Part shown: positions 51,110 to 59,008 of the stretch, piece after piece | Layout of the letters: each line of letters opens with the position of its first letter | Numbering within the stretch: the stretch's first letter is position 1 | Assembly: GCA_011369445.1 (NCBI GenBank) | Contig: DRQF01000090.1 | Location: 1-62,019 of the forward strand | DNA: 62,019 nucleotides | From: Planctomycetota bacterium | GTDB lineage: Bacteria; Planctomycetota; GCA-002687715; DRQF01 | Reading direction: 5' to 3' | Notes under the pieces: model-generated | Seen by the model: the letters and a program-made list of their open reading frames with translations, nothing else | Database searches by the model: none | Told to the model about the DNA's origin: nothing | Program-made: the position numbers and the translations under genes

Positions 51110-52549
51110 TCACCCGTCCGCGGACGCTTCACCGTCGCCTGTCGCCTCGGGGGAATCCTCGTCGTCGTCCGCGTAGCAGGCTTGCCCGCCACCGACCTTC
51201 TTGGCCCGGTGAAGGGCTCTGTTGGCGGACCGAAAGAGCTCGTCCGCATCGATGGCGTCCTGCGGATACGTCGCCACCCCCGCCGAAAGCGTGATGCGAG
51301 CGTCGCTGCCCGCGAGGATCTCGGCGAAGTCGGCGCCGGCCACCGCCTCCAGCACCCGGTCGAGGAAGGTCCGATCCGAACCGCTCTTCCCGTGGGGTGG
51401 TTTTCCGGTGTCGGGGAGGATGATGGCGAATTCGTCCCCACCCCAGCGGGTGACTACATCCACCTCTCGGAAGCTGTTTTGGATGATTTCTCCAACCCGG
51501 CGAATGATCGCGTCTCCCGTCACGTAGCCATTGACGTCGTTGAACGTCTTGAAACGATCGATATCCATCAGGGCAAGGGTGACGCGCCGTCCGTGGCGCC
51601 TTGCCCGTTGGATCTCCTTGCGGAGTTCGCGATCGAAATGTCGGCGATTGTAGAGCTGGGTGAGCGGGTCGATCACGGTCATCTCGTGGAGGTCGGCGAA
51701 AGTCTGGGCGTTGCTCAGGGTCACCGCCGTCTGGTCCGCCAACATCAGACTGTGGACGAGATCATCTTGCCCGTAGATCTCACCGTCCCGCTTGTTCGTC
51801 AGATTCACGACTCCGATCGTGGTGCGCTTCGACTTGAGAGGGACGATCATGAAAGAGCGGCCCGAGTATCCGCGCTCCGGTCGCTCGGACTGGCGCGCAT
51901 CCACCTCGAGGATGAGGGGCTCGCCCCGTTCCGCAACGATTCCGGCGACGTCGGCTCCGATACGCACGGAGATGGGGCCGGCCACGTCTTCGGGAAAGCC
52001 CGCTCTGCGGACCATCTGCAACGTGCCCGAGTCCTCGGTGCGAAGGAGTAGCGAGCCTCTTCGGGATGACGTGATGTCCATGAAGAATTGCAAAGCTTGG
52101 GTGAGGAGATGTTCTCGGTCACGTTCCAGCTCGGAAAGGGTGCGACAGGCCCGGACGAGCCGATGCAGGATCGCGGCACCTCGCGCGCGTCGCGATCCCC
52201 CTCCAAGCCCCAGAGCTTCCTCGAGTTCCTCGATCTGGACGGGCTCGCCCAACCATCCGTCGACGAGGGCGTCCAACTCGGGCGGAGGAAAAGGGGATGG
52301 GTGGGCCACGAGGATCTTGCGCCCGGGTCCCGCGGCTCTCACGTCGGAAAGGAACTCCTCGGCGCGACGCGGCAGACTGCGGGATCGGGCCAAAAGGGCC
52401 TCGGCCTTGTGCTCAGCCGCGAGAATCGCCGCTTCGTAGTCGCTGCGGGCGAACAGGACCAGCCAGCCCGCCTCCTCCAAGGGGCGGACCACGGAGGACG
52501 CCATGGCGTCATCTTCCGTCAAAATGACTAGGGTCCTCGGTTTCTCCAT
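51110..52549 (-). CDS. Diguanylate cyclase with degenerate receiver-like and GAF domains
   Basis: The protein has 479 residues from ATG at 52549; an ATG at 52594 with AGGAGG directly before it is an alternative. Residues 4-110 look like a receiver domain (TLVILTEDDAMASSVVRPLE) but lack a convincing phospho-acceptor. Residues about 150-285 look like a GAF domain (RGSLLLRTEDSGTLQMV, SFMIVPLKSKRTTIGVVNL). The GGDEF domain follows, with RWGGDEFAIIL near residue 366, so it should make c-di-GMP. The inhibitory site RxxD is present as REVD, five residues before GGDEF, so product inhibition is likely. It is cytoplasmic. A strong promoter candidate lies upstream. The PilZ protein at 33.9 kb could be an effector. 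Confidence 0.88.
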   Translation of the reverse strand: MEKPRTLVILTEDDAMASSVVRPLEEAGWLVLFARSDYEAAILAAEHKAEALLARSRSLPRRAEEFLSDVRAAGPGRKILVAHPSPFPPPELDALVDGWLGEPVQIEELEEALGLGGGSRRARGAAILHRLVRACRTLSELERDREHLLTQALQFFMDITSSRRGSLLLRTEDSGTLQMVRRAGFPEDVAGPISVRIGADVAGIVAERGEPLILEVDARQSERPERGYSGRSFMIVPLKSKRTTIGVVNLTNKRDGEIYGQDDLVHSLMLADQTAVTLSNAQTFADLHEMTVIDPLTQLYNRRHFDRELRKEIQRARRHGRRVTLALMDIDRFKTFNDVNGYVTGDAIIRRVGEIIQNSFREVDVVTRWGGDEFAIILPDTGKPPHGKSGSDRTFLDRVLEAVAGADFAEILAGSDARITLSAGVATYPQDAIDADELFRSANRALHRAKKVGGGQACYADDDEDSPEATGDGEASADG

Positions 52550-52851
52550 CGGTGCGGCGGTTCCTCGGCGCTCGGCGCTGGACGTCCAGGCCATCTCCTC
52601 CTCGAAAGGCCGGAGAGGGGAGGGGGGCGGAATCCGCGGAGATTCCTGCGGTTTCGCATCCCCGACAGGTTCCTGGGGCCTATTGGCCGATAACGGGATA
52701 GCTCTTTGGGTACGTCGGGCCACAGTATACTGAGCAATCGATCTTATGTCAGAGAGAAAAAGAAACCCAGGCAGACGCTCCGACGCTTGCCGCGCATCTC
52801 GCGTTCGCATAATAACTTGAAGCGGCGACGCTGCACGGACTTTGGATCAAT
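52550..52851. other. Divergent intergenic region between the diguanylate cyclase and GT2 genes
   Basis: This 302-base gap holds a near-consensus promoter reading toward the diguanylate cyclase gene (listed separately) and a leader of about 120-170 bases in front of it. I looked in that leader for a c-di-GMP riboswitch and did not find its conserved core. For the plus-strand operon only a weak candidate is visible: TTGCCG at 52787 and CATAAT at 52808, with a short 15-base spacer. Confidence 0.5.
52724..52752 (-). promoter_or_regulatory. Near-consensus sigma70 promoter for the diguanylate cyclase gene
   Basis: On the minus strand CTGACA (52747-52752) is followed after exactly 17 bases by TATACT (52724-52729). 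Both boxes match consensus at five of six positions, the best promoter in the window. Transcription would start near 52717, about 170 bases before the chosen ATG, so starts further upstream than 52717 are excluded. Confidence 0.55.
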
Positions 52852-53793
52852 ATGCACCACGAACTCTCGATCATCATTCCGGTCTTCAACGAGGAGGAGT
52901 GCATCCATCTGCTCGAAGAAGAGCTTCAACAGGTTCTGGAGCGCCTGCCCGAGTCGACGGAAGTGCTGTTCATCGACGACGGATCCACGGATCGGAGCTT
53001 CGAACTCCTGGCGGATTTGGCCCGCCGACAGTCCTGGGCCCGCGTGGTTCGGCTTCGCAGAAACTTCGGCCAGACCCAGGCTCTTGCCGCGGGGATCGAC
53101 TTGGCTCGGGGGGAGACCCTCGTGTGCATGGACGCTGACCTCCAGAACGATCCGGACGACATTCCCAGGCTCCTGGAGAAAATGGAGGAGGGATACGACA
53201 TCGTCAGCGGTTGGAGGAAGCGTCGCCGAGACCCCTTTCTCACGCGACGGCTTCCTTCGATCTGCGCCAACTGGCTCATCGGGCGTTTTCTCGGGGTGCG
53301 TATCCATGACTACGGGTGCTCGTTGAAGGCCTACGACGCCCGCGTCATGAAGTCCCTGCATCTCTACAGCGACATGCACCGCTTCCTACCCGCCCTCGCG
53401 TGGAAATGTGGGGCGAGGGTGGGGGAGATTCCCGTCAACCATCGCCCCCGGGTCTTCGGTCAGAGCAAGTACGGGCTCTCCCGTATCTTCAAGGTTCTGC
53501 TCGACATGGTGGTCATCAAGCTCATCGTGGATTTCTCCTCCCGACCGGCTCACTATTTCGGCATCATGGGCGCCGTGTTCGTGGGACTTGCCCTGTGGGT
53601 GTTGCCGTTTTTCATCATCAACCTCGTCGTCGGGTATCGTTCCGTGAATGTCGTGTTGCCGTCGACGGTGATCTTGCTCGGGCTCACGGGCCTGTACTTC
53701 TTCATGCTCAGCGTCGTCGGTGACCTCATCGTGAGAGTGGGACATCACGACCCCACCGAATACGCTCGTTGCACCGCCGTGGAGATCGCATGA
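52852..53793 (+). CDS. GT2 polyprenyl-phosphate glycosyltransferase (DPM1/GtrB/ArnC type)
   Basis: The protein has 313 residues. The GT-A domain starts LSIIIPVFNEEECIHLL, with FIDDGSTDRSFELL, RRNFGQTQALAAGIDLARGE and the metal-binding CMDADLQNDPDDIP; the catalytic region is YGCSLKAYDARVM. Two membrane helices at the C-terminus (FVGLALWVLPFFIINLVVGY, VILLGLTGLYFFMLSVVGDL) match the GtrB/ArnC class, which loads a sugar onto undecaprenyl phosphate at the inner membrane. All catalytic motifs look intact. The next gene is a paralogue that has lost the DxD site and overlaps by four bases (ATGA), so the two are co-translated and may form a heteromer. Confidence 0.92.
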   Translation: MHHELSIIIPVFNEEECIHLLEEELQQVLERLPESTEVLFIDDGSTDRSFELLADLARRQSWARVVRLRRNFGQTQALAAGIDLARGETLVCMDADLQNDPDDIPRLLEKMEEGYDIVSGWRKRRRDPFLTRRLPSICANWLIGRFLGVRIHDYGCSLKAYDARVMKSLHLYSDMHRFLPALAWKCGARVGEIPVNHRPRVFGQSKYGLSRIFKVLLDMVVIKLIVDFSSRPAHYFGIMGAVFVGLALWVLPFFIINLVVGYRSVNVVLPSTVILLGLTGLYFFMLSVVGDLIVRVGHHDPTEYARCTAVEIA

Positions 53794-54821
53794 CAACGGG
53801 CGAGCATCCCATACCTCTCGCGGATTCGAGTCTGCAGGCGGTGACCCATCTGCCAGCCTATGAATTCGACGTGTCCATCGTCATTCTTGCCGGTGAGAGT
53901 CACCTCGACCTCGAGTCGTTTGCGGAGATGGTCGATGCCTTTCGCAAGGTCGTGCGCGAGGCGAGGATCAAGACGGAATTCATCGTCGTGGACGATGGAG
54001 TCGGAGGGGATTTCTTCGACCTCCTCGTGCAGCTGAACCGAGAGATCCCGAATTTTAGGGTAATCCGGTTCAGGCGGACCTTCGGCGAATCGGTGGCACT
54101 GCGCATCGCCACCGAACGCGCGAGGGGTGAGTTCGTCATCACGAATACGTGGTACATGCAAGTCAAACCCGAATCCATCATCGACGTCTACAAGGAGCTC
54201 AAGAAGGGCGCCGATTTCGTGGCGGCGCGGCGCGTACCGCGCATCGATTCGCGACTTGCTCGAATGCAGAGTTGGGCCTTCAACAAGCTCACCCAGATGA
54301 TGACGAAGGTCGAACTCCACGACTTGAATTGCTCGTTCAGAGGTTTCCGCAAGGACGTCATCGACGCGATCCAATTCCATGGCGATCTCTTCCGATTCAT
54401 GCCTGTTCTCGCCGTCGGTCAGGGCTTTTTGGTCAAAGAGATCGAGGTGACTCATGTGGCGGAGAAGGGGCCCGGCACGTTCTTGAACTTCAGTCTCTAC
54501 CTCCGTCGAATCCTCGACATTTTCAGTCTCTTTTTCCTGTTGAAGTTCATCCGGAAACCGTTGCGTTTCTTCGGACTGACCGGCATCGCGCTGTTCATGA
54601 CGGGCATCGGCGTCGTCGGATGGCTCACGTGGCAGAAGTTCTTCGGCGGCGTCGGAGTCGTCGATCGTCCTCTGTTCGTGGTCGGCGTTCTGCTGATGGT
54701 TCTCGGCCCCATCCTCTTGTCCATCGGACTCATCGGCGAGATCATCATTTTCACGCAGGGGAATCACCTGAAGGACTATCACATCGGAGCGGTTTTGGGT
54801 GGTGAACCAGATGAAGAGTAG
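53790..54821 (+). CDS. Degenerate GT2 glycosyltransferase paralogue (DxD lost)
   Basis: The protein has 343 residues from ATG at 53790 with GGAGATCGC upstream. It has the same layout as the preceding gene: a GT2 domain followed by two C-terminal membrane helices (GLTGIALFMTGIGVVGWL, LLMVLGPILLSIGLIGEI). Alignment by eye without gaps over the central part gives RRTFGESVALRIATERARGE against the partner's RRNFGQTQALAAGIDLARGE. After it, the partner's CMDADLQ reads TNTWYMQ here: the metal-binding DAD has become TWY. FIDDGSTD has become VVDDGVGG. It is therefore probably not an active transferase and may be a regulatory or scaffolding subunit. It overlaps the next gene by 11 bases. Confidence 0.83.
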   Translation: MTTGEHPIPLADSSLQAVTHLPAYEFDVSIVILAGESHLDLESFAEMVDAFRKVVREARIKTEFIVVDDGVGGDFFDLLVQLNREIPNFRVIRFRRTFGESVALRIATERARGEFVITNTWYMQVKPESIIDVYKELKKGADFVAARRVPRIDSRLARMQSWAFNKLTQMMTKVELHDLNCSFRGFRKDVIDAIQFHGDLFRFMPVLAVGQGFLVKEIEVTHVAEKGPGTFLNFSLYLRRILDIFSLFFLLKFIRKPLRFFGLTGIALFMTGIGVVGWLTWQKFFGGVGVVDRPLFVVGVLLMVLGPILLSIGLIGEIIIFTQGNHLKDYHIGAVLGGEPDEE

Positions 54822-55908
54822 TTCCGCGGAATCCCGTTCGCAGGACCCCGTGGCGCCGACCCGGGACGCGGCCGTCGTCGTCAGCGAATTCGACTCGAGT
54901 GATGCGGACGTCTGGGCCGAGTTCGTCTCGCGATCGGACGAGGCGACCCTGTTTCACACTCTCGCCTGGAGGGACGTACTCCGCTCCACGTTCCGCCACG
55001 AGGACCGGTACCTGATCGCACGCCGAGGCGCTTGCGTGACGGGTATCCTACCGCTCGTCATCGTTCGCTCCATGATTTTCGGCACGACGATCGTTTCTGT
55101 TCCTTTCGGTGTCTACGGCGGCCTGATTGCGGACGACCAGGAGTCCGGTGCCGCCCTCATGGACCGCGCGGCCGAGCTCGGGAGAACCAGCAAGGCCGAC
55201 TACGTGGAGTTCCGCCAACTTCACGGGGCCAACGCCTCGCTCCCGACCATCGACATCTATCACACCTTCATCGCCGATGTCCCCGCGACGAAAGAAGAGT
55301 GCCTGTCGCGGATTCCCAGGAAGGCTCGGGCCGAGGTCCGCAAGGCGATGAAGAACGAAGATCTCGAGTTCGGACAGGAAGATATCGAGCTCCACGAGTT
55401 CCATCATCTGTTCTCGCTGAACAAACGACGGCTAGGGTCTCCGCTGTTTCCTTCGAGTCTTTTCTGGCACCTGAGGCGTCAGTTCGGCGAGAAATGCGTC
55501 ATCCACACCGTCCGCCACCAGGGAGAGGTCGTTGCGGCCGTGATGTCTTTCATCTTCAAGGGAACGCTCATGCCGTACTACTCGGGCAGTGTCGAGGGCG
55601 CGGACGCATCTTTGCGGGCGAGCAACTTCATGTATTTCCGCCTCATGGAGTGGGCCGTCGATCAGGGCTTGGAGCGCTTCGATTTTGGCCGCAGCCGCGA
55701 AGGGACCGGTGCCTTCCGCTTCAAAAAGAATCAGGGATTCACGCCCCGCCGACTCAGCTATCAGTATCAGCTGATCAAGGCGAAGGATGTCCCCCATCTC
55801 ACGCCGTCGAATCCGAAGTACCGAGCAGCCCAGTGGATGTTCCGTCGACTTCCCCTTTTTGCCGCTCAGAAACTCGGCTCGTGGCTGGTCAAGCGGGCGC
55901 CGTTCTGA
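54811..55908 (+). CDS. FemAB-like GNAT-fold protein (XrtA/PEP-CTERM-associated type)
   Basis: The protein has 365 residues from ATG at 54811 (GTG at 54799 is possible), overlapping the preceding gene by 11 bases. Two GNAT-like halves are present. The first runs from TLFHTLAWRDVLRSTF to GVYGGLIADDQESG. The second includes LSRIPRKARAEVRKAMK, FHHLFSLNKRRLGSPLFP and ERFDFGRSREGTGAFRFKKNQGF. This pattern belongs to the FemAB family seen with exosortase/exopolysaccharide loci. FemAB proteins transfer amino acids or acyl groups to cell-wall or surface polymers; the group transferred here is unknown. The position after the GT2 pair suggests modification of the same lipid-linked glycan. Confidence 0.82.
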   Translation: MKSSSAESRSQDPVAPTRDAAVVVSEFDSSDADVWAEFVSRSDEATLFHTLAWRDVLRSTFRHEDRYLIARRGACVTGILPLVIVRSMIFGTTIVSVPFGVYGGLIADDQESGAALMDRAAELGRTSKADYVEFRQLHGANASLPTIDIYHTFIADVPATKEECLSRIPRKARAEVRKAMKNEDLEFGQEDIELHEFHHLFSLNKRRLGSPLFPSSLFWHLRRQFGEKCVIHTVRHQGEVVAAVMSFIFKGTLMPYYSGSVEGADASLRASNFMYFRLMEWAVDQGLERFDFGRSREGTGAFRFKKNQGFTPRRLSYQYQLIKAKDVPHLTPSNPKYRAAQWMFRRLPLFAAQKLGSWLVKRAPF

Positions 55909-55990
55909 GGCCCGCTGACGGGACCCGCACGCGACGACTTCGCCGCGCCCCGATTGATGCCGGCGGTTCCCTCACCTACACTCCGCCATC

Positions 55991-57340
55991 ATGAAGGTCC
56001 TGATCGCAGACGACGAACAATCCATCGTTGCCACGCTGGAAGACGATCTGGCCGACGCCGGCCACGACGTCCTCGCGGCGCCCGATGGGAACCGCGCCCT
56101 CGACATCATCCGAAAGGAGAAGGTCGATTGTCTCATCACCGACCTCTCCATGCCCGGGATGGGAGGGATGACCTTGATCGAGGAGGCGAGAAAGCTGCGC
56201 CCCGGATTGCAGATCATCGTGATCACCGGATATGGCACGATCGAGAGCGCCGTGGAGGCAATCAAAAAGGGCGCCGCCGAATACGTCCAGAAGCCCTTCC
56301 TCAACGAACAGATCGTCGCTTTGGTGGATCGGCTCGCGAAGATATCCCAGCTCGAAGAAGAGAATGAGGACCTCCGCACCCAACTCCAGGAGATCACGGC
56401 CTTCGAGAACATCGTGGGTGCCAGCAAGGCCATGCAGGATGTCTTTCGCATCCTGAAGAACGTCTCGCGCTCCGAGTCCGACATCCTTCTCATCGGCGAG
56501 ACGGGAACGGGCAAGGAGGTCATGGCGCGGGCCATCCACGCTCACAGCCCTCGCAAGAACAAACCGCTGGTGACCCTCTCCTGCGCCGCGATTCCCTCCA
56601 CCCTCCTCGAAGACGAATTATTCGGGCACGAACGGGGCGCCTACACCGATGCACGTGACCGCAAGATCGGCCGATTCGAGCGGGCTCATCACGGGACGTT
56701 TTTTCTCGACGACATTGACGACATGCCCCTGGAGACCCAGGTGAAGCTCCTTCGGATCCTCCAGGAGCGCGAATTCGAACGCTTGGGGGGAGAGAAGACC
56801 ATTCAGGTTGATGTTCGCGTGATCGTGGCCACGAAGATCGATCTGCGAACCCTGGTGGACGAGGGGCGTTTTCGCGAGGACCTTTTCTTCCGCCTCAACG
56901 TGGTTCCGGTTCGGCTGCCGCCGTTGCGAGAGCGCAAGGGCGACATCCCGCTGCTGGCGAAGCATTTCATCTCGAAGTACGCCGGCTCTCGCAGCTATGA
57001 AATCAAGCCCGACGTCATGGCCGCCATGGAGGCCTACTATTGGCCTGGGAACGTGCGAGAGTTGGAGCACGCCATCGAGCGAGCGATCGCCTTCGCGGGC
57101 CAGGGACGCATTCTCCGCAAGGAACACCTCGTTGAAGCCTCCCCGGTTCACAAGAAAGCCATGGCCGTGCCCAGGAATTTGACAACCCTGCGTGAGGCGG
57201 TCGAGGCGGCCGAGAAGGAGCACATCGAAGAGATTCTGAGGATCACGAACGGCCACAAAGCGCAGGCCGCGGAAATCCTGGGGATCAGCCGGAAGAATCT
57301 CTGGGAGAAGATGAAGAACTACGGCATCGAGGTCTCGTGA
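55991..57340 (+). CDS. NtrC-like response regulator with altered GAFTGA loop
   Basis: The protein has 449 residues. The receiver (1-118) has D7-D8 and phospho-acceptor D51 ([13 protein letters not shown]), plus the usual ITGYGT and [12 protein letters not shown]. The AAA+ domain has Walker [10 protein letters not shown]. Where the family has GAFTGA, this reads [16 protein letters not shown] (about residues 211-226), so the fourth-position T is kept but the following G is D. Walker B is FFLDDIDDM instead of FLDEIGEM. The Fis-type helix-turn-helix ([16 protein letters not shown]) is intact. The loop normally touches sigma54, so this may act on another sigma factor or only bind DNA. No kinase is adjacent, so it is an orphan regulator. 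The stop overlaps the lpxH GTG start. Confidence 0.88.
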   Translation: MKVLIADDEQSIVATLEDDLADAGHDVLAAPDGNRALDIIRKEKVDCLITDLSMPGMGGMTLIEEARKLRPGLQIIVITGYGTIESAVEAIKKGAAEYVQKPFLNEQIVALVDRLAKISQLEEENEDLRTQLQEITAFENIVGASKAMQDVFRILKNVSRSESDILLIGETGTGKEVMARAIHAHSPRKNKPLVTLSCAAIPSTLLEDELFGHERGAYTDARDRKIGRFERAHHGTFFLDDIDDMPLETQVKLLRILQEREFERLGGEKTIQVDVRVIVATKIDLRTLVDEGRFREDLFFRLNVVPVRLPPLRERKGDIPLLAKHFISKYAGSRSYEIKPDVMAAMEAYYWPGNVRELEHAIERAIAFAGQGRILRKEHLVEASPVHKKAMAVPRNLTTLREAVEAAEKEHIEEILRITNGHKAQAAEILGISRKNLWEKMKNYGIEVS

Positions 57341-58104
57341 ACGCCCCCTGTGTTCGTCCATCCCTTCCCGTTCGTTTCGTTTCCGACGTCCACATCACCT
57401 GGGGTGACTCCCAGGGTCGAGACACCTTCAACGGCTTTCTCGAGGACTGCGCGGCGTCGGGCGTTCGAACGCTGTTCATTCACGGTGATCTCTTCGAATT
57501 CTGGATCGGTGACCGCCAGCGGAAATTCTCCTTCTACCGGCCGCTCTTCGACGCTCTGCGGGACTTGACGCAATCCGGCACGGCCGTTCATCTTCTGAAA
57601 GGGAATCGCGACTTTCTTCTGGGTCGCGCCTTCGAGGAGGCCGGATGTCGGGTCGTCGAGGAACATCTCATCCTGGAACTCGGCCCTTGGAAGACCCACC
57701 TTTCCCACGGCGACGCCCTCTGTCTGGACGACCACTCCTATCAACGAGCCCGCAAGATCTTCCGATCCAAGGCGGTCGCGGGAATCGCATGGTGCCTCCC
57801 CGCGGGACTGGGCGTCCTCCTCGCCCGTTCGTATCGAGGCATCAGCGAGCGGAAGAAGAGGCGAATGAAGTCGGCCGAAGGCCACCGTTATCACACGATT
57901 CGCCGTGGCGTCGAGGATGTCCTCCGCCGGGGGGGGTATGACGCCTTGATCTGCGGACACATCCATTGGCCGAAGGAGCAAGACGTCGTGGTGGATGGGA
58001 GGGCGCGGCGCGTCATCACGACCGGCGCCTGGGAGGATGGCCCCAACTACGTCGAGTTCGATGGGGAGAATCTTGCCCTGAAAGACTTCCAGCCGGCCCT
58101 TTGA
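57337..58104 (+). CDS. lpxH: UDP-2,3-diacylglucosamine diphosphatase (LpxH)
   Basis: The protein has 255 residues from GTG at 57337, overlapping the preceding stop (GTGA). The calcineurin-like metallophosphoesterase motifs are complete: FVSDVHI (DxH), FIHGDLFEFWIGD, LKGNRDFLLG (GNxD), HLSHGDALCLDD and ICGHIHWP (GHxH). The FWIGD and RDF variants are those of LpxH. It splits UDP-2,3-diacylglucosamine into lipid X and UMP at the inner membrane in lipid A synthesis, implying an LPS-bearing outer membrane. The length is typical. Other lpx genes are not in the window. A related phosphodiesterase is less likely because of the combination of motifs. Confidence 0.88.
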   Translation: MNAPCVRPSLPVRFVSDVHITWGDSQGRDTFNGFLEDCAASGVRTLFIHGDLFEFWIGDRQRKFSFYRPLFDALRDLTQSGTAVHLLKGNRDFLLGRAFEEAGCRVVEEHLILELGPWKTHLSHGDALCLDDHSYQRARKIFRSKAVAGIAWCLPAGLGVLLARSYRGISERKKRRMKSAEGHRYHTIRRGVEDVLRRGGYDALICGHIHWPKEQDVVVDGRARRVITTGAWEDGPNYVEFDGENLALKDFQPAL

Positions 58105-58175
58105 GCCACCTCCCGACCTTCGTATCCTCTCCTTCCGGCGAAGGCCCTCAGGGTGGCGTCGCCGGCACGAAACGA

Positions 58176-58850
58176 ATGAGTCTTCTGGATGTCGTGACCC
58201 TCGATGGGCCCGCGGGCGCGGGCAAGAGCACCGTGGCCCGGGAAGTGGCCCGACGGTTGGGCTACCGCTATCTGGATACCGGGGCGATGTACCGAGCGGT
58301 GACCCTTCTCGCGCTGCGCGAGGGGACGGCGCCGGACGACGAAGTGGGACTGGAGCGCCTCCTCGCCGGACTCTCAATGGAATTCCGGCCGGACGGCCAT
58401 CTCTGGGTGAACGGCGAGGACCTAACCCGTGAGATTCGTTCGCGGGAAGTGACGGCCTCCGTGTCCGAGTACGCCTCGAGCCACGCGGTCCGCTTGGCAA
58501 TGAGCCGACTCCAGCGCGCCATGGGGGAGGGCGGGCGCTTGGTCTGCGAGGGCAGAGACATGGGGAGCGTGGTGTTCCCCGACGCGCGCCTGCGCATCTA
58601 CCTCGACGCGTCGCCCGAGATTCGGGCCCGGCGCAGACAGAAGGAGTTGGAGGAGACCGGACAGACCGTCGACTTCGAGGAGTTGCTTCGGGAGATCCGG
58701 GAGCGGGACACAAAAGACGCATCGAGGGAGGAGGCTCCCCTCCAACGCGTCGAGGGACAGATACTCCTGGACACGAGTACCCTGTCCAAGGAGGAGGTGA
58801 TCGACCAGATCACCCGTTTGGCACAAACCGCGCCCGATCAGGCGCGGTGA
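58176..58850 (+). CDS. cmk: Cytidylate kinase
   Basis: The protein has 224 residues from ATG at 58176; the frame extends upstream but not with kinase-like sequence. VVTLDGPAGAGKSTVAREVA is the P-loop. YRYLDTGAMYRAVTLLAL, VCEGRDMGSVVFPDA and the LID region (RRRQKELEETGQ, then RDTKDASREEAPL) are typical of Cmk. It phosphorylates CMP and dCMP in the cytoplasm. The order cmk-rpsA is conserved in many bacteria and is found here too, with 158 bases between. Confidence 0.95.
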   Translation: MSLLDVVTLDGPAGAGKSTVAREVARRLGYRYLDTGAMYRAVTLLALREGTAPDDEVGLERLLAGLSMEFRPDGHLWVNGEDLTREIRSREVTASVSEYASSHAVRLAMSRLQRAMGEGGRLVCEGRDMGSVVFPDARLRIYLDASPEIRARRRQKELEETGQTVDFEELLREIRERDTKDASREEAPLQRVEGQILLDTSTLSKEEVIDQITRLAQTAPDQAR

Positions 58851-58858
58851 GAAATGTT

Positions 58859-58900
58859 CCCCCACCTGGGTGGGGGCGAGCGGAGGCGCCGGCGGCCTCC
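58859..58900 (+). promoter_or_regulatory. Two hairpins in the rpsA leader
   Basis: CCCCCACCTGGGTGGGGG (58859-58876) can fold as a short stem, and GGAGGC with GCCTCC (58882-58887 and 58895-58900) as a second with a seven-base loop. They lie between cmk and rpsA. They might terminate cmk mRNA in part or form the folded leader through which S1 controls its own synthesis in other bacteria. Confidence 0.35.
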
Positions 58901-59008
58901 ACCCTCGGCAGCGACTCATGGTGAGCCGCGGAGGGGTTTTTCGACCCGAATCACCGGGATTCATTGCGCGACGCCGGAGCGGCAAGGATCCCAGCCAGAG
59001 ATACATAC

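Noticed and set aside
52550-52717. c-di-GMP riboswitch in the diguanylate cyclase leader
   Set aside because: The conserved GEMM core (CACGCACAGGGCAAACC-like) is not present.
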